A DNA stretch of 64,000 nt from Thiorhodococcus drewsii AZ1 (GTDB taxonomy: Bacteria; Pseudomonadota; Gammaproteobacteria; Chromatiales; Chromatiaceae). Every line of letters starts with the position of its first letter. Position 1 is the stretch's first letter. The stretch lies in the NCBI RefSeq assembly GCF_000224065.1, contig NZ_AFWT01000006.1, forward strand, positions 1-64,000, written 5' to 3'. Position numbers and translations under genes: made by a program. The notes beneath the pieces were generated by a model. It ran no database searches. It saw only the letters and a list, made by a program, of their open reading frames with translations, and had not been told where the DNA came from. Of the stretch, positions 46,123 through 58,310 are shown piece by piece.

Positions 46123-46151
46123 CCGAACCGCGCGCCGCGCACTTTTTTGAC

Positions 46152-46170
46152 GGGTCCGCCACGCGGACCC
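46152..46170 (+). other. Intercistronic hairpin between gcvH and gcvPA
   Basis: An 8-bp perfect stem, GGGTCCGC (46152-46159) with its complement GCGGACCC (46163-46170), encloses a 3-base loop. It is preceded by a T run, not followed by one, so it is not a normal terminator for this strand. It may stabilise the upstream RNA or tune expression of gcvPA. Confidence 0.5.
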
Positions 46171-46182
46171 TGGAATTCATCT

Positions 46183-47550
46183 ATGCCTTTCGTACCCCAT
46201 ACCAGCGAAGACATCGCCTCCATGCTGGAGGCGATCGGTGCCGATTCGATCGAGGCGCTCTTCAACGAGATCCCCGCCGAATTGCAGGTTGGCGAGCTGG
46301 CGGACATCCCCACAGGGATGTCCGAGATGGAGATCGCCGCCCTGATGCAGTCGCGCGCGCGCGCCGACGGCCAGCCGATCTGCTTCATTGGCGCCGGCGC
46401 CTACGACCATCACATCCCCGCCGCCGTGTGGCAGATCGCCACGCGCGGCGAGTTCTACAGCGCCTATACCCCCTATCAGGCCGAGGCCAGTCAGGGCACC
46501 TTGCAGGTGCTCTACGAATTCCAGTCGATGATGAGTGCGCTCACCGGGCTGGACGCCTCCAACGCATCGCTCTACGACGGCGCCTCCGCGCTCGCCGAGG
46601 CGGTACTGATGGCGGTGCGGGCCAACCGTAAGAACAAGTCGACCCGCATTCTGATGCCGAAGGCGTTGCACCCCGCCTACCGGCGTACCGTGCGATCGAT
46701 CGTCGAGAACCAGGACATCGAACTGATCGAAGTCGACTTCGACCCCAAGAGCGGACAGACCCCGATCGCATGCATTGAGGCCGCCGTCGGCGACGCCGAC
46801 CTTGCCGCGCTGGTCGTGGCCCAACCCAACTTCTTCGGTGCCTTCGAGGACGTCGACGCACTGACCGACTGGGCGCATGCCCGCAACGCGCTGGTCATCG
46901 GCGTGGTCAACCCGATCGCTCTGGCCCTGCTGTCGCCACCCGGAGACTGGGGCGCCAAGGGCGCCGATATCGCCTGCGGCGAGGCGCAGCCGCTCGGCAT
47001 GCCACTGTCGTCCGGCGGACCCTATGCCGGTTTTCTCTGCTGCCGCCAGGAGCATGTGCGCCAGCTGCCCGGACGCATCGCCGGACGCACGCTCGACCTG
47101 GACGGTAAGCCCGGCTTCACCCTCACGCTCCAGGCGCGCGAGCAGCACATCCGGCGCGCCAAGGCGACGTCCAACATCTGCACCAACCAGGGATTGCTGG
47201 TCACCGCAGCGACCATTCATATGACCCTGCTCGGCGCCGAGGGATTGGAGCGCGTCGCGGCCAACTGCCACGCCAATACGCGCACGCTGGTCGAGATGCT
47301 GTGCGAGATCCCCGGCGTCGAACCCCTGTTCGAGGGTGCGGTCTTCCATGAACGCGTGCTGCGTCTGCCGGCGCCCGCCGCCGATCTGCTCCGCTCGCTG
47401 GCCGAGCACGACCTGCTCGGTGGACTCGACCTGAACGCGGACTATCCCGAACTCGGGTCGGCGATTCTGGTCTGTGCGACCGAGACCCGAACCCAGGACG
47501 AGATGCGCCGCTATGCCGACACCCTGGCACAGATCCTCGCCACGCGCTGA
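46183..47550 (+). CDS. gcvPA: Glycine dehydrogenase (decarboxylating) subunit 1
   Basis: The 455-aa protein corresponds to the N-terminal half of the two-subunit P protein, which with GcvPB decarboxylates glycine on pyridoxal phosphate. It begins [19 protein letters not shown] and contains [39 protein letters not shown] and SGGPYAGFL, typical of this subunit. The ATG at 46183 is preferred over 12 further codons that would run through the upstream hairpin. The partner gcvPB is separated by the thiol peroxidase gene. Confidence 0.94.
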   Translation: MPFVPHTSEDIASMLEAIGADSIEALFNEIPAELQVGELADIPTGMSEMEIAALMQSRARADGQPICFIGAGAYDHHIPAAVWQIATRGEFYSAYTPYQAEASQGTLQVLYEFQSMMSALTGLDASNASLYDGASALAEAVLMAVRANRKNKSTRILMPKALHPAYRRTVRSIVENQDIELIEVDFDPKSGQTPIACIEAAVGDADLAALVVAQPNFFGAFEDVDALTDWAHARNALVIGVVNPIALALLSPPGDWGAKGADIACGEAQPLGMPLSSGGPYAGFLCCRQEHVRQLPGRIAGRTLDLDGKPGFTLTLQAREQHIRRAKATSNICTNQGLLVTAATIHMTLLGAEGLERVAANCHANTRTLVEMLCEIPGVEPLFEGAVFHERVLRLPAPAADLLRSLAEHDLLGGLDLNADYPELGSAILVCATETRTQDEMRRYADTLAQILATR

Positions 47551-47746
47551 AGGCTGGCGGCCGAATAGTTGACGAACGATGGGGGCGGGCTATTCTGATC
47601 GACCGCGCAACGGTCGCAGACGCCCTTCATCTGGTTTCGGGACATTTGTTTGGCCGAATCCGACACCACTATGGATGACCGGACACAACGCCGCGACGCC
47701 CGTCGGACACTGGCTCGCCAGAACTAGACTCGACTCGGAGACTCCC

Positions 47747-48244
47747 ATGGCTCAAACCGCACTGCAAGGAAACCCCGTCAGCCTCAGCGGCGATCTGCCC
47801 GCCGTCGGCGACAAGGCGCCTGACTTCAAGCTGGTCGACAAGGACCTGGGCGACAAGTCGCTGGCCGACTTCGCCGGCAAGAAGAAGCTGCTGAACATCG
47901 TGCCCAGCCTCGACACCCCAGTGTGCGCCACTTCGACCAAGACGTTCAACGAGGCCATGGCCGCCAAGAGCGATGCTGTCGCACTGGTCGTCTCGGCCGA
48001 CCTGCCCTTCGCCATGGGCCGTTTCTGCGGCGCCGAGGGCATCGACAACGTGATCGGTCTATCCATGATGCGCTCGCGCAACTTCGCCAAGGACTACGGC
48101 GTGCTGATCGAGGACGGTCCGCTGGCCGGCATCACCGCCCGCGCCGTCGTGGTCCTGGATGCCGACGACAGGGTCGTCTACACCCAGTTGGTGCCCGAGA
48201 TCACTCAGGAACCGGACTACGAGGCCGCCCTGGCCGCACTCTGA
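47747..48244 (+). CDS. tpx: Thiol peroxidase, atypical 2-Cys peroxiredoxin Tpx
   Basis: The 165-aa enzyme reduces hydrogen and lipid peroxides with thioredoxin. The peroxidatic Cys lies in [16 protein letters not shown] and the resolving Cys in [12 protein letters not shown], the Tpx arrangement. The start at 47747 ([13 protein letters not shown]) matches the family; a longer frame upstream is rejected. The gene stands between gcvPA and gcvPB in the same orientation, with 196 bp before it, enough for its own promoter, and 71 bp after it. Confidence 0.95.
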   Translation: MAQTALQGNPVSLSGDLPAVGDKAPDFKLVDKDLGDKSLADFAGKKKLLNIVPSLDTPVCATSTKTFNEAMAAKSDAVALVVSADLPFAMGRFCGAEGIDNVIGLSMMRSRNFAKDYGVLIEDGPLAGITARAVVVLDADDRVVYTQLVPEITQEPDYEAALAAL

Positions 48245-48315
48245 TAAACAGTCGGCGGACGCTGGCCGATGCCACGCCCGCCGCCCTCATTTCCCTCACC
48301 GACCGCCAAACCGCC

Positions 48316-49785
48316 ATGCTGATTTACGATCAATCCCGACCGGGCCGCCGGGCCAGCGCCCAGGCACCGCTCACCCAACCCGAGATCACGGAAATCCCGG
48401 CCGGACTGCGTCGACGCTCCCGACCCGCCCTGCCCGAGGTCTCGGAGATGCAGGCGGTGCGTCACTACACCCGGCTGTCGCAGAAGAACTTCTCGATCGA
48501 CACCCATTTCTACCCGCTCGGCTCCTGTACCATGAAGTACAACCCGAGGGCCTGTAACAGTCTGGCCATGCTGCCCGGCTTTCTCGGCCGCCATCCGCTG
48601 GCGCCAGACACCCACGGCCAGGGCGTGATGGCCTGTCTCCACGACCTGCAGGAGATCCTCAAGGCCGTCACCGGCATGCATGCCGTCTCCCTGGCTCCAT
48701 CGGCTGGCGCTCAGGGCGAGTTCGCGGGCGTGGCCATGATCCGCGCCTACCACAAGGCACGCGGCGATCATGCCCGTACCGAGATCCTGGTCCCGGACGC
48801 GGCCCACGGCACCAACCCCGCCTCGGCGGTCATGTGCGGCTTCAAGGCGCGCGAGATCCCGACCGGCAGCGACGGCGATGTCGACCTGGATGCGCTCAAG
48901 GCCGCCGTCGGTCCCCAGACCGCCGGCATCATGCTCACCAACCCGAGCACGGTCGGCGTCTTCGATCGCAACATCCAGGCCATCGCCCGCACCGTGCACG
49001 ACGCCGGCGGACTCCTCTATTACGACGGCGCCAACCTCAACGCCATCCTCGGCAAGGTCCGACCTGGCGACATGGGCTTCGACGTCATCCACATGAACCT
49101 GCACAAGACCTTCTCCACCCCGCATGGCGGCGGCGGACCAGGCGCAGGTCCGGTGGGCGTCTCGCCGCGCCTGGAGCCCTTCCTCCCGGTTCCGCTGGTC
49201 ACCTTCGACGGCGACGCCTACCACTGGCAGACCGAGCGCGAGCGTCCGGACAGTATCGGCTGGCTCACCGCCTTCGGCGGCAATATGGGCATCCTGCTGC
49301 GGGCCTATGTCTATGCCCGCATGCTCGGGCGCGAGGGCATGGGGCGGGTCGCCGACTTCGCCACACTGAACGCCAACTATCTGATGGCACGCCTCAGAGA
49401 GGCCGGATTCGAGGCCGCCTACCCGGAGCGTCGCGCCAGCCACGAGTTCATCGTCACGCTCAAGCCCGAGTCGCGACAATTCGGCGTGAACGCCATGGAC
49501 TTCGCCAAGCGGTTGCTGGACTATGGCTATCACGCCCCGACCACCTATTTCCCGCTCCTGGTCCCCGAATGTCTGCTGATCGAGCCGACCGAGACCGAGA
49601 GCAAGGAAGACCTGGACGGCTTTGTCGAGGCCATGATCGCCATCCGCCGCGAGGCCCAGGAGACTCCCGATCTGGTGAAGGGCGCACCTCACAGCATGCC
49701 GGTACGCCGTCTCGACGACGTCCGCGCCGCCCGTCAACTGGATCTGGCCTGGCGCCCCGGTACAAGCGAGGACATCAATGGCTAA
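48316..49785 (+). CDS. gcvPB: Glycine dehydrogenase (decarboxylating) subunit 2
   Basis: The 489-aa protein is the PLP-binding half of the P protein. The PLP lysine is in [20 protein letters not shown]. Other family stretches are [14 protein letters not shown] near the N-terminus, [16 protein letters not shown] and [13 protein letters not shown]. The start at 48316 ([14 protein letters not shown]) fits the family; the open frame extends far upstream through tpx in another phase. It overlaps dgkA by 8 bp. Confidence 0.95.
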   Translation: MLIYDQSRPGRRASAQAPLTQPEITEIPAGLRRRSRPALPEVSEMQAVRHYTRLSQKNFSIDTHFYPLGSCTMKYNPRACNSLAMLPGFLGRHPLAPDTHGQGVMACLHDLQEILKAVTGMHAVSLAPSAGAQGEFAGVAMIRAYHKARGDHARTEILVPDAAHGTNPASAVMCGFKAREIPTGSDGDVDLDALKAAVGPQTAGIMLTNPSTVGVFDRNIQAIARTVHDAGGLLYYDGANLNAILGKVRPGDMGFDVIHMNLHKTFSTPHGGGGPGAGPVGVSPRLEPFLPVPLVTFDGDAYHWQTERERPDSIGWLTAFGGNMGILLRAYVYARMLGREGMGRVADFATLNANYLMARLREAGFEAAYPERRASHEFIVTLKPESRQFGVNAMDFAKRLLDYGYHAPTTYFPLLVPECLLIEPTETESKEDLDGFVEAMIAIRREAQETPDLVKGAPHSMPVRRLDDVRAARQLDLAWRPGTSEDING

Positions 49786-50149
49786 TCAGAACGCCAAGGG
49801 ATGGCGCCGCGTCGTCTATGCCTTCGGTTACTCGATGAAGGGATTCAAGGCCTGCTTCGAGCTGGAAGAAGCCTTCCGGCAAGAGGTCTTCGTGCTCATC
49901 CCGCTGCTGCCTCTGGCGCTCTGGCTGGGCGAGACACCGGTCGAGCGCGCGATACTGACGGGCAGCCTGCTGATGGTTCCCATCGTAGAACTGCTGAACT
50001 CGGCGATCGAGGCCAACGTCGATCGGGTCGGACTGGAGCGCCACGAGCTCTCCGGTCGCGCCAAGGACATCGCCTCCGCCGCCGTCTTCACCAGCATCGC
50101 CCTGTGCATGCTCATGTGGGCACTCATCCTGGTGCCCAAATGGCTCTGA
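49778..50149 (+). CDS. dgkA: Diacylglycerol kinase
   Basis: The 123-aa trimeric inner-membrane enzyme phosphorylates diacylglycerol for recycling into phospholipid. It has an amphipathic N-terminal helix ([18 protein letters not shown]), three membrane segments, and the catalytic motif [16 protein letters not shown]. The start overlaps the end of gcvPB by 8 bp, so translation is probably coupled, although the functions are unrelated. Confidence 0.95.
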   Translation: MANQNAKGWRRVVYAFGYSMKGFKACFELEEAFRQEVFVLIPLLPLALWLGETPVERAILTGSLLMVPIVELLNSAIEANVDRVGLERHELSGRAKDIASAAVFTSIALCMLMWALILVPKWL

Positions 50150-50278
50150 GCCTGTCGAGCACACTTGATGCCGATGCGGTTATATTCGCACTTACGCACG
50201 GCAGCAGAACCAAGCACCCCTAGAATGCCGGTCGCTGACCGCTGAGACACAACAACATAAAGAAGAAGGTGGAGGACC

Positions 50279-50809
50279 ATGGGCGGACATTTCGTCGAGC
50301 AGGATTTCCTGCCTCTCAAGATCGCCGTTCTGACCGTCTCCGACAGCCGGAGCGAAGACCAGGACACCTCGGGCAAGCTGCTCAAGGAACAGGCCGAGGC
50401 GGCTGGTCATACAGTCGTCGCCAAAGAGATCGTGCCGGATGATCTCTACAAGCTGCGCGCAGTCGTCTCGCGCTGGATCGCCGATCCGGAGGTGAACGTC
50501 GTCCTCAGCACCGGAGGCACGGGCGTCACCGGGCGCGACAGCACGCCCGAGGCGCTGCACCCCTTGCTGGACAAGGAGGTCGAGGGCTTTGGCGAACTGT
50601 TCCGCCAGATCTCCTTCCAGGAGATCGGGGCCTCCACGCTCCAGTCGCGCGCCTTCGCCGGACTGGCCAACGGCACCTTCATCTTCTGTCTGCCCGGATC
50701 GACCGGCGCCTGCCGCACCGCCTGGGACCAGATCCTGCTCCCTCAGCTGGACATCCGTACCCGCCCCTGCAACTTCGCCCAGCTGATCCCGCGCCTGCGC
50801 GAGCATTGA
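50279..50809 (+). CDS. moaB: Molybdenum cofactor protein MoaB
   Basis: The 176-aa protein belongs to the MoaB/MogA family that adenylylates molybdopterin before metal insertion. Signatures are AVLTVSDSRSEDQDTSG at the N-terminus, LSTGGTGVTGRDSTPEAL in the active site and CLPGSTGACRTAWDQIL. The length and the full FxxLPGS segment fit MoaB. GGTGGAGG provides a strong ribosome binding site. moeA follows after 10 bp. Confidence 0.92.
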   Translation: MGGHFVEQDFLPLKIAVLTVSDSRSEDQDTSGKLLKEQAEAAGHTVVAKEIVPDDLYKLRAVVSRWIADPEVNVVLSTGGTGVTGRDSTPEALHPLLDKEVEGFGELFRQISFQEIGASTLQSRAFAGLANGTFIFCLPGSTGACRTAWDQILLPQLDIRTRPCNFAQLIPRLREH

Positions 50810-50819
50810 GACGACGCCC

Positions 50820-52073
50820 ATGAGCAACCGTAACGACTGCGCACCCCTGTCTGGAGCAAAACGCACGCTCACCAAGCAGGAGGCCATCGACTTTCTGGCC
50901 TCCCGCGTCGAGCCGATCGCCGACACCGAAACACTCGCGACCGAAGCCGCGCTGGGACGCGTGCTATCGGCACCGGTCGTCAGCGCCATCCAGGTCCCCG
51001 GCTGGGACAACAGCGCCATGGACGGTTATGCCATCCGCCATGCCGACCTCGCCGAGCACGATGGCCGCTTGCCGGTCGCACAGCGCATTCCGGCCGGCAC
51101 CGCCGGCGCGCCACTCGCGCCCGGCACGGCCGCGCGTATCTTCACCGGTGCGCCGGTCCCCGACGGCACCGACACGGTTGTGGTCCAAGAGGTCTGCGAA
51201 CGCGATGGCGACCATGTCATCATCCCGACCGACATCAAGGCCGGCGGCAACATTCGCCGCGCCGGCGAAGACATCGAGAGCGGATCGGCGGTGATCGCCG
51301 CCGGAACCCGGCTGGCCCCGCAGCATCTGGGGCTCGCGGCCTCGGTCGGCGTCGCCGAGTTGCGGGTCTATCGTCGTCTGCGGGTCGCCGTGTTGGCGAG
51401 CGGCGACGAGTTGGTCATGCCCGGCACGCCCCTGGGACCCGGCCAGATCTACAACTCAAACCGATTCGCGCTCATCGGCCTGCTTCAGTCACTGGGTTGC
51501 GAGGTCCTGGATCTGGGCATCGTCGCCGACACGCTCGAAGCAACGAAAGACGCACTGCGCCGAGGTGCCGCGTCGGCGGACCTCATCGTCGCCAGCGGTG
51601 GGGTTTCGGTGGGCGAAGAGGATCACATCCGACCCGCCGTCGAGGCGCTCGGCACCCTGGAACTCTGGAACATCGCCATCCGACCCGGCAAGCCGGTCGT
51701 CTTCGGCCGCGTCGCGGGCACGCCCTTCTTCGGCAGCCCCGGCAATCCGGTTTCGCTGTTCGTCACCTTCTGCCTCTTCGGCCGCCCCATCGTGCGTCGT
51801 CTGCAGGGACTGACCGGCGATGCGGCACCTCGGACGATCAAGATCCGCGCCGGATTCGACTGGCCGAAGCCGGACAAGCGCACCGAGTTCCATCGCGCCC
51901 GCATCGAGACCGGCGCCGACGGCGAACCCGAGTTGGCGGTCTACCCCACCCGCTCATCGGCCGTGCTCTCCTCGGTCGCCTGGGCCGATGGTTTCGTCGA
52001 GATCCCGCCCGGACGGACCTTCCAACGCGGCGATCTGGTCGACTTTCTTTCCTTCAGCGACCTACTGCACTGA
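50820..52073 (+). CDS. moeA: Molybdopterin molybdotransferase MoeA
   Basis: The 417-aa enzyme inserts molybdate into adenylated molybdopterin. It contains VPGWDNSAMDGYAIRHAD, RIFTGAPVPDGTDTVVVQE, RPGKPVVFGR and FFGSPGNPVSLFVTF, all standard MoeA stretches. The C-terminal domain IV is complete. It is the middle gene of moaB-moeA-moaD, separated by short gaps (10 and 7 bp). Confidence 0.95.
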   Translation: MSNRNDCAPLSGAKRTLTKQEAIDFLASRVEPIADTETLATEAALGRVLSAPVVSAIQVPGWDNSAMDGYAIRHADLAEHDGRLPVAQRIPAGTAGAPLAPGTAARIFTGAPVPDGTDTVVVQEVCERDGDHVIIPTDIKAGGNIRRAGEDIESGSAVIAAGTRLAPQHLGLAASVGVAELRVYRRLRVAVLASGDELVMPGTPLGPGQIYNSNRFALIGLLQSLGCEVLDLGIVADTLEATKDALRRGAASADLIVASGGVSVGEEDHIRPAVEALGTLELWNIAIRPGKPVVFGRVAGTPFFGSPGNPVSLFVTFCLFGRPIVRRLQGLTGDAAPRTIKIRAGFDWPKPDKRTEFHRARIETGADGEPELAVYPTRSSAVLSSVAWADGFVEIPPGRTFQRGDLVDFLSFSDLLH

Positions 52074-52080
52074 ACCCGCT

Positions 52081-52335
52081 ATGTTACGCATCTTCTATTT
52101 CGCCAGTCTGCGCGAGCGCCTTCAGACCGAGGGGGAGTCGCTCGTACGGCCCGACTCGGTCTTCACGGTCGAGCAATTGCGCGACCATCTACACAATCGC
52201 GGCGGCGTCTGGTCCGAGACGCTCGGTTCGGAGGCGTCCTTGCTTTACGCGGTCAACCAGGAACTCGTTCGACCGGATGCCAAACTCGGCGACGATGACG
52301 AGGTCGCCTTCCTCCCGCCGGTGACCGGCGGCTAA
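52081..52335 (+). CDS. moaD: Molybdopterin synthase sulfur carrier subunit MoaD
   Basis: The 84-aa ubiquitin-like protein starts MLRIFYFASLRERLQTEGE and ends with the essential Gly-Gly (PPVTGG) that is thiocarboxylated to donate sulfur to molybdopterin. The start lies 7 bp after the moeA stop. The catalytic partner moaE is not present downstream; a toxin-antitoxin pair follows. Confidence 0.93.
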   Translation: MLRIFYFASLRERLQTEGESLVRPDSVFTVEQLRDHLHNRGGVWSETLGSEASLLYAVNQELVRPDAKLGDDDEVAFLPPVTGG

Positions 52336-52435
52336 GATCGCCGCTCGGCGCCATTGCCCCGACCGGGCCGATCAGGCAGGCTATGCGCGTTCGAAATTCA
52401 GTTGACGATCGATCTGCGTCGAGAGGGTCAGAGGC

Positions 52436-52624
52436 ATGTTGAGCGCGAAACAGGAAGTGACCGAATTGCTGCGTCGCCTGCCGGACGACTGCACGCTGGA
52501 GGATATCCAGTACCATCTCTACGTCATGGAAAAGCTGCGCAAGGGCCGTGAGGACATCGCCCTCGGACGCGGCTATCTCAACTCCGAGGCCAAACAGCGG
52601 TTGGATCGATGGCTGGAGAGCTGA
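52436..52624 (+). CDS. Putative antitoxin of a ParE/RelE-type module
   Basis: This 62-aa, mostly helical protein (VTELLRRLPDDCTLEDIQYH, then LYVMEKLRKGREDIALGRGY) ends 16 bp inside the next gene. Its size, charge and overlap with a ParE-like toxin gene are those of an antitoxin. A Leu-Pro-Asp-Asp-Cys-Thr stretch followed by YHLYV occurs in similar small antitoxin-like proteins. No DNA-binding fold is obvious. GAGAGG and CAGAGG precede the start. Confidence 0.75.
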   Translation: MLSAKQEVTELLRRLPDDCTLEDIQYHLYVMEKLRKGREDIALGRGYLNSEAKQRLDRWLES

Positions 52625-52920
52625 TCTGGTCGCGCACCGCCCTGGATGATTCCGAGGCGATCGTCGCCTTCATCGCCCGCGACTCCCAGGTCCAGGCCAG
52701 ACGCTTCGTCGAGAAGCTGGTCGACACCTGCGAGCGTCTTCTGGTTCAGCCCGCGCTGGGATCCCTACCGCCCGAATCGAGACGGGAGGGCATCATGGAG
52801 TACGGTCTCTACAGCTTTCGCATCCTCGGCGAACATCAGGGCAACGACCTGCACCTGCTCGCGGTCGTTCCCTTCCATTCCTGGAACACCCCGATGAGCG
52901 TCTCAAACCTGACGCCTTAG
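52609..52920 (+). CDS. ParE/RelE-family toxin
   Basis: The 103-aa protein has the ParE/RelE pattern: LIWSRTALDDSEAIVAFIAR at the N-terminus, a helical hairpin (RRFVEKLVDTCERLLVQPAL), a basic beta segment (SRREGIMEYGLYSFRILGEH) and a C-terminal strand LHLLAVVPFHSW. ParE toxins poison gyrase and RelE cleaves mRNA; which applies here is not clear. It overlaps the antitoxin gene by 16 bp, giving the usual antitoxin-first order. Confidence 0.82.
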   Translation: MAGELIWSRTALDDSEAIVAFIARDSQVQARRFVEKLVDTCERLLVQPALGSLPPESRREGIMEYGLYSFRILGEHQGNDLHLLAVVPFHSWNTPMSVSNLTP

Positions 52921-53018
52921 CCTACCGCACGCGAATACCCCTGGATCTTCCAACCAGGCACCGCTGTCCCAATGGCATCGCAAACGACGCAAGACCACCT
53001 CCACGCGAGGCCTCATCC

Positions 53019-53672
53019 ATGCAGATGCATATCCTCCGAACACTCGGAACACGGCTGACGCTCCTGGTCATCATCGGCGGGCTTGCCGGCTGTGTCGCCG
53101 CCCCGCCCGTCGTCGAGCAGACCTGGCCGAATGGATACGACGCCTATCTGGTCGACGGCACCACGGCCCCGGATGAAAGCGATCGGGACGAAGCCTACTA
53201 TCCTGACGATTCGCCCCGCGTCAGCACGCACCTCTACTTCGGCTACGGGCCGATGTTCCTGTACGACTCGCCTTTTTACTACGCCCCCACACCCTGGTAT
53301 TACACCTCACCCTGGTATTACCCGAGATATCGTAACTATCGGATAAACCGCCACCGGTATTGGCGCGACCGGGACTACCATCGTTGGGGCCACAAACCGA
53401 GATACCCGACCGACCGGCGCCACCGGGACCGCAATCGGCACCGACCACCGGATCAACGCCCACGCGACCCGAACCGTCGACCGCCCCACAACAACGGCGG
53501 CGATCGGAAACCACGCCCGACACCAGCCGAGCGCCCACGAAACCACGACCGCTCCTATCGCTCCAACGACACCCCACCGAGCCGGCGCGGCTACAGACCC
53601 TCACGGAACGCAACCGCAAAACCGACAGGACGGCGGATCTACAAAGGCAATGCTAACGCTCGACGCCAATGA
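53019..53672 (+). CDS. Lipoprotein with Tyr/Pro/Trp-rich middle and basic low-complexity tail
   Basis: The 217-aa protein has a lipoprotein signal ending GLAGC (Cys25), followed by VAAPP. Residues about 85-105 are rich in Tyr, Trp and Pro (FYYAPTPWYYTSPWYYPRY). From about residue 105 to the end it is dominated by Arg, His, Pro and Asn, and is strongly basic. This composition suggests an exposed, disordered tail that could bind nucleic acid, lipopolysaccharide or peptidoglycan. The family is not recognised. It stands alone between the toxin gene and the convergent RND pump. Confidence 0.72.
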   Translation: MQMHILRTLGTRLTLLVIIGGLAGCVAAPPVVEQTWPNGYDAYLVDGTTAPDESDRDEAYYPDDSPRVSTHLYFGYGPMFLYDSPFYYAPTPWYYTSPWYYPRYRNYRINRHRYWRDRDYHRWGHKPRYPTDRRHRDRNRHRPPDQRPRDPNRRPPHNNGGDRKPRPTPAERPRNHDRSYRSNDTPPSRRGYRPSRNATAKPTGRRIYKGNANARRQ

Positions 53673-53719
53673 CGTCGTCCGGGTTCAGCTGCGCTGCACC
53701 CGGACGACGCGACACGACA

Positions 53720-56945
<3,226 letters not shown>

Positions 56946-56953
<8 letters not shown>

Positions 56954-58046
56954 GACCGTTCTCCCCCGCCGCATCGATCCGCGTCTGCACCTGCTCCTTC
57001 AGCAGCACCCCGGCCGCGATCGGGTCCAGCGCCACGCGCTCATCCGCCGTTAGACCGGCCAGGACCACATAGGCGTCCGGCAACGCCCGACCCAGACGGA
57101 CCTGACGAAAGTGCACCCCTCCATCCGTGCCGACCACATAGACGCCGGTCACCTCGGAGCGATGGACGACGGCCTTGCGCGGCACGGTCAGCTCGGATTT
57201 CTCGCCCACGATGAAGCTGGTCTTGACGAACATACCCGGAAAGAGCGCACGCAGCCTGTCTCCCGGCTGGGTGGGCAGATCGATGCGTACCTTGAAGGTG
57301 TTGGATCCCAGATCGGCATAGGGAAAGACCGTGATCTTGCTGGTCTCGATCATCTCGCCCCCGGAAAGATAGACCCGCGCAAGCGGCTTCTGCTCGGCAT
57401 CCGAGTGAGACCGCCGAATCGCCGGGATGATGCTCTGGGGCACATCGACCGTGACCCGCAACTCATCGAGCGAGATCCCGCTCATGATGGGCGTGCCAGG
57501 ACTCGCGATCTCGCCGAGTTCGACATGACGGTGGGTGACGATTCCCGAGTAGGGCGCGCGGATCTCGGTGTAGGCCAATTGCTCGCGTGCCTGCTCCAAA
57601 CGCGCCGTAGCGGCATCGAGCGCTGCCTGGGCGCTGGCCAGATCAGCGGTCGCCTTGTCCATGGCCGAATCCGAAACGTTCTTCTTGCGATAGAGGCCCG
57701 CGACCCGCTCGTGCTCATCCTTGGCCTGTTGCAAACGCGCCGTTGCCGATTTGAGATCCGCCTCCGCCTGATTGACACGGGCGCGGTGCTCCGTGTCCTT
57801 GAGGCGGGCAAGCAAGGCATCCTTCTCCACGAAGTCGTCGACATCGTAAAAGATTTCCTGCACTTGGCCTTGAGTTTGGGCCGAAACCGTCGTGCGATTG
57901 ACCGCCTCGACGACCCCGTCGAGGCGGTATTCACGAGGCAGCGTGTGATAGCTGGCGAGTGCGGTTTCCAGTGGCTCGGCGGCAAACGGATGAACACCGA
58001 ACGTCAGCAATGCAGCCAGTGCCGCAAGAGATGTGATTGAACGCAT
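56946..58046 (-). CDS. RND efflux periplasmic adaptor (membrane fusion protein)
   Basis: The 366-aa protein has a signal peptide (SLAALAALLTFGVHPFAA), a lipoyl-like domain (VSAQTQGQVQEIFYDVDDFV), a long coiled-coil hairpin (about residues 95-165, ADLKSATARLQQAKDEHERV) and beta-barrel domains. It would link the pump to an outer-membrane channel. It is not a lipoprotein. An inverted repeat lies about 37 bp upstream of its start. Confidence 0.9.
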
Positions 58047-58082
58047 ATAGATGGCTTCCTTAATACATTAGCCGTCTCTTAA

Positions 58083-58098
58083 ATTAGATACCTCTAAT
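58083..58098 (-). promoter_or_regulatory. Inverted repeat upstream of the RND operon
   Basis: The perfect dyad ATTAGA (58083-58088), 4-base spacer, TCTAAT (58093-58098) lies 37 bp upstream of the adaptor start, in an AT-rich pocket. It could be an operator for a TetR- or MarR-type repressor, but no such regulator gene is in the window. Confidence 0.4.
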
Positions 58099-58310
58099 AT
58101 CGCATGAACCGACGGCATTTCAAGCCCAAGCACCCCTCCGCTATCGCGTTGACCTGCAAGCATTGCAAAACCATGACGGCCTTTTACACTTGGCATCCGC
58201 TTGCTGGACCTCGCCATTCCAGCCCGCTTGAACCGATACGGCAGGACCCCTGACGCCCATGAGTATGGAGCCCGTCGAGGTATGGCCCATAACCACATGA
58301 GGATAGCCCA

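Noticed and set aside
48217-49737. Minus-strand open frame of 506 codons opposite gcvPB
   Set aside because: gcvPB has its PLP lysine and full family pattern on the plus strand, so this is a shadow.
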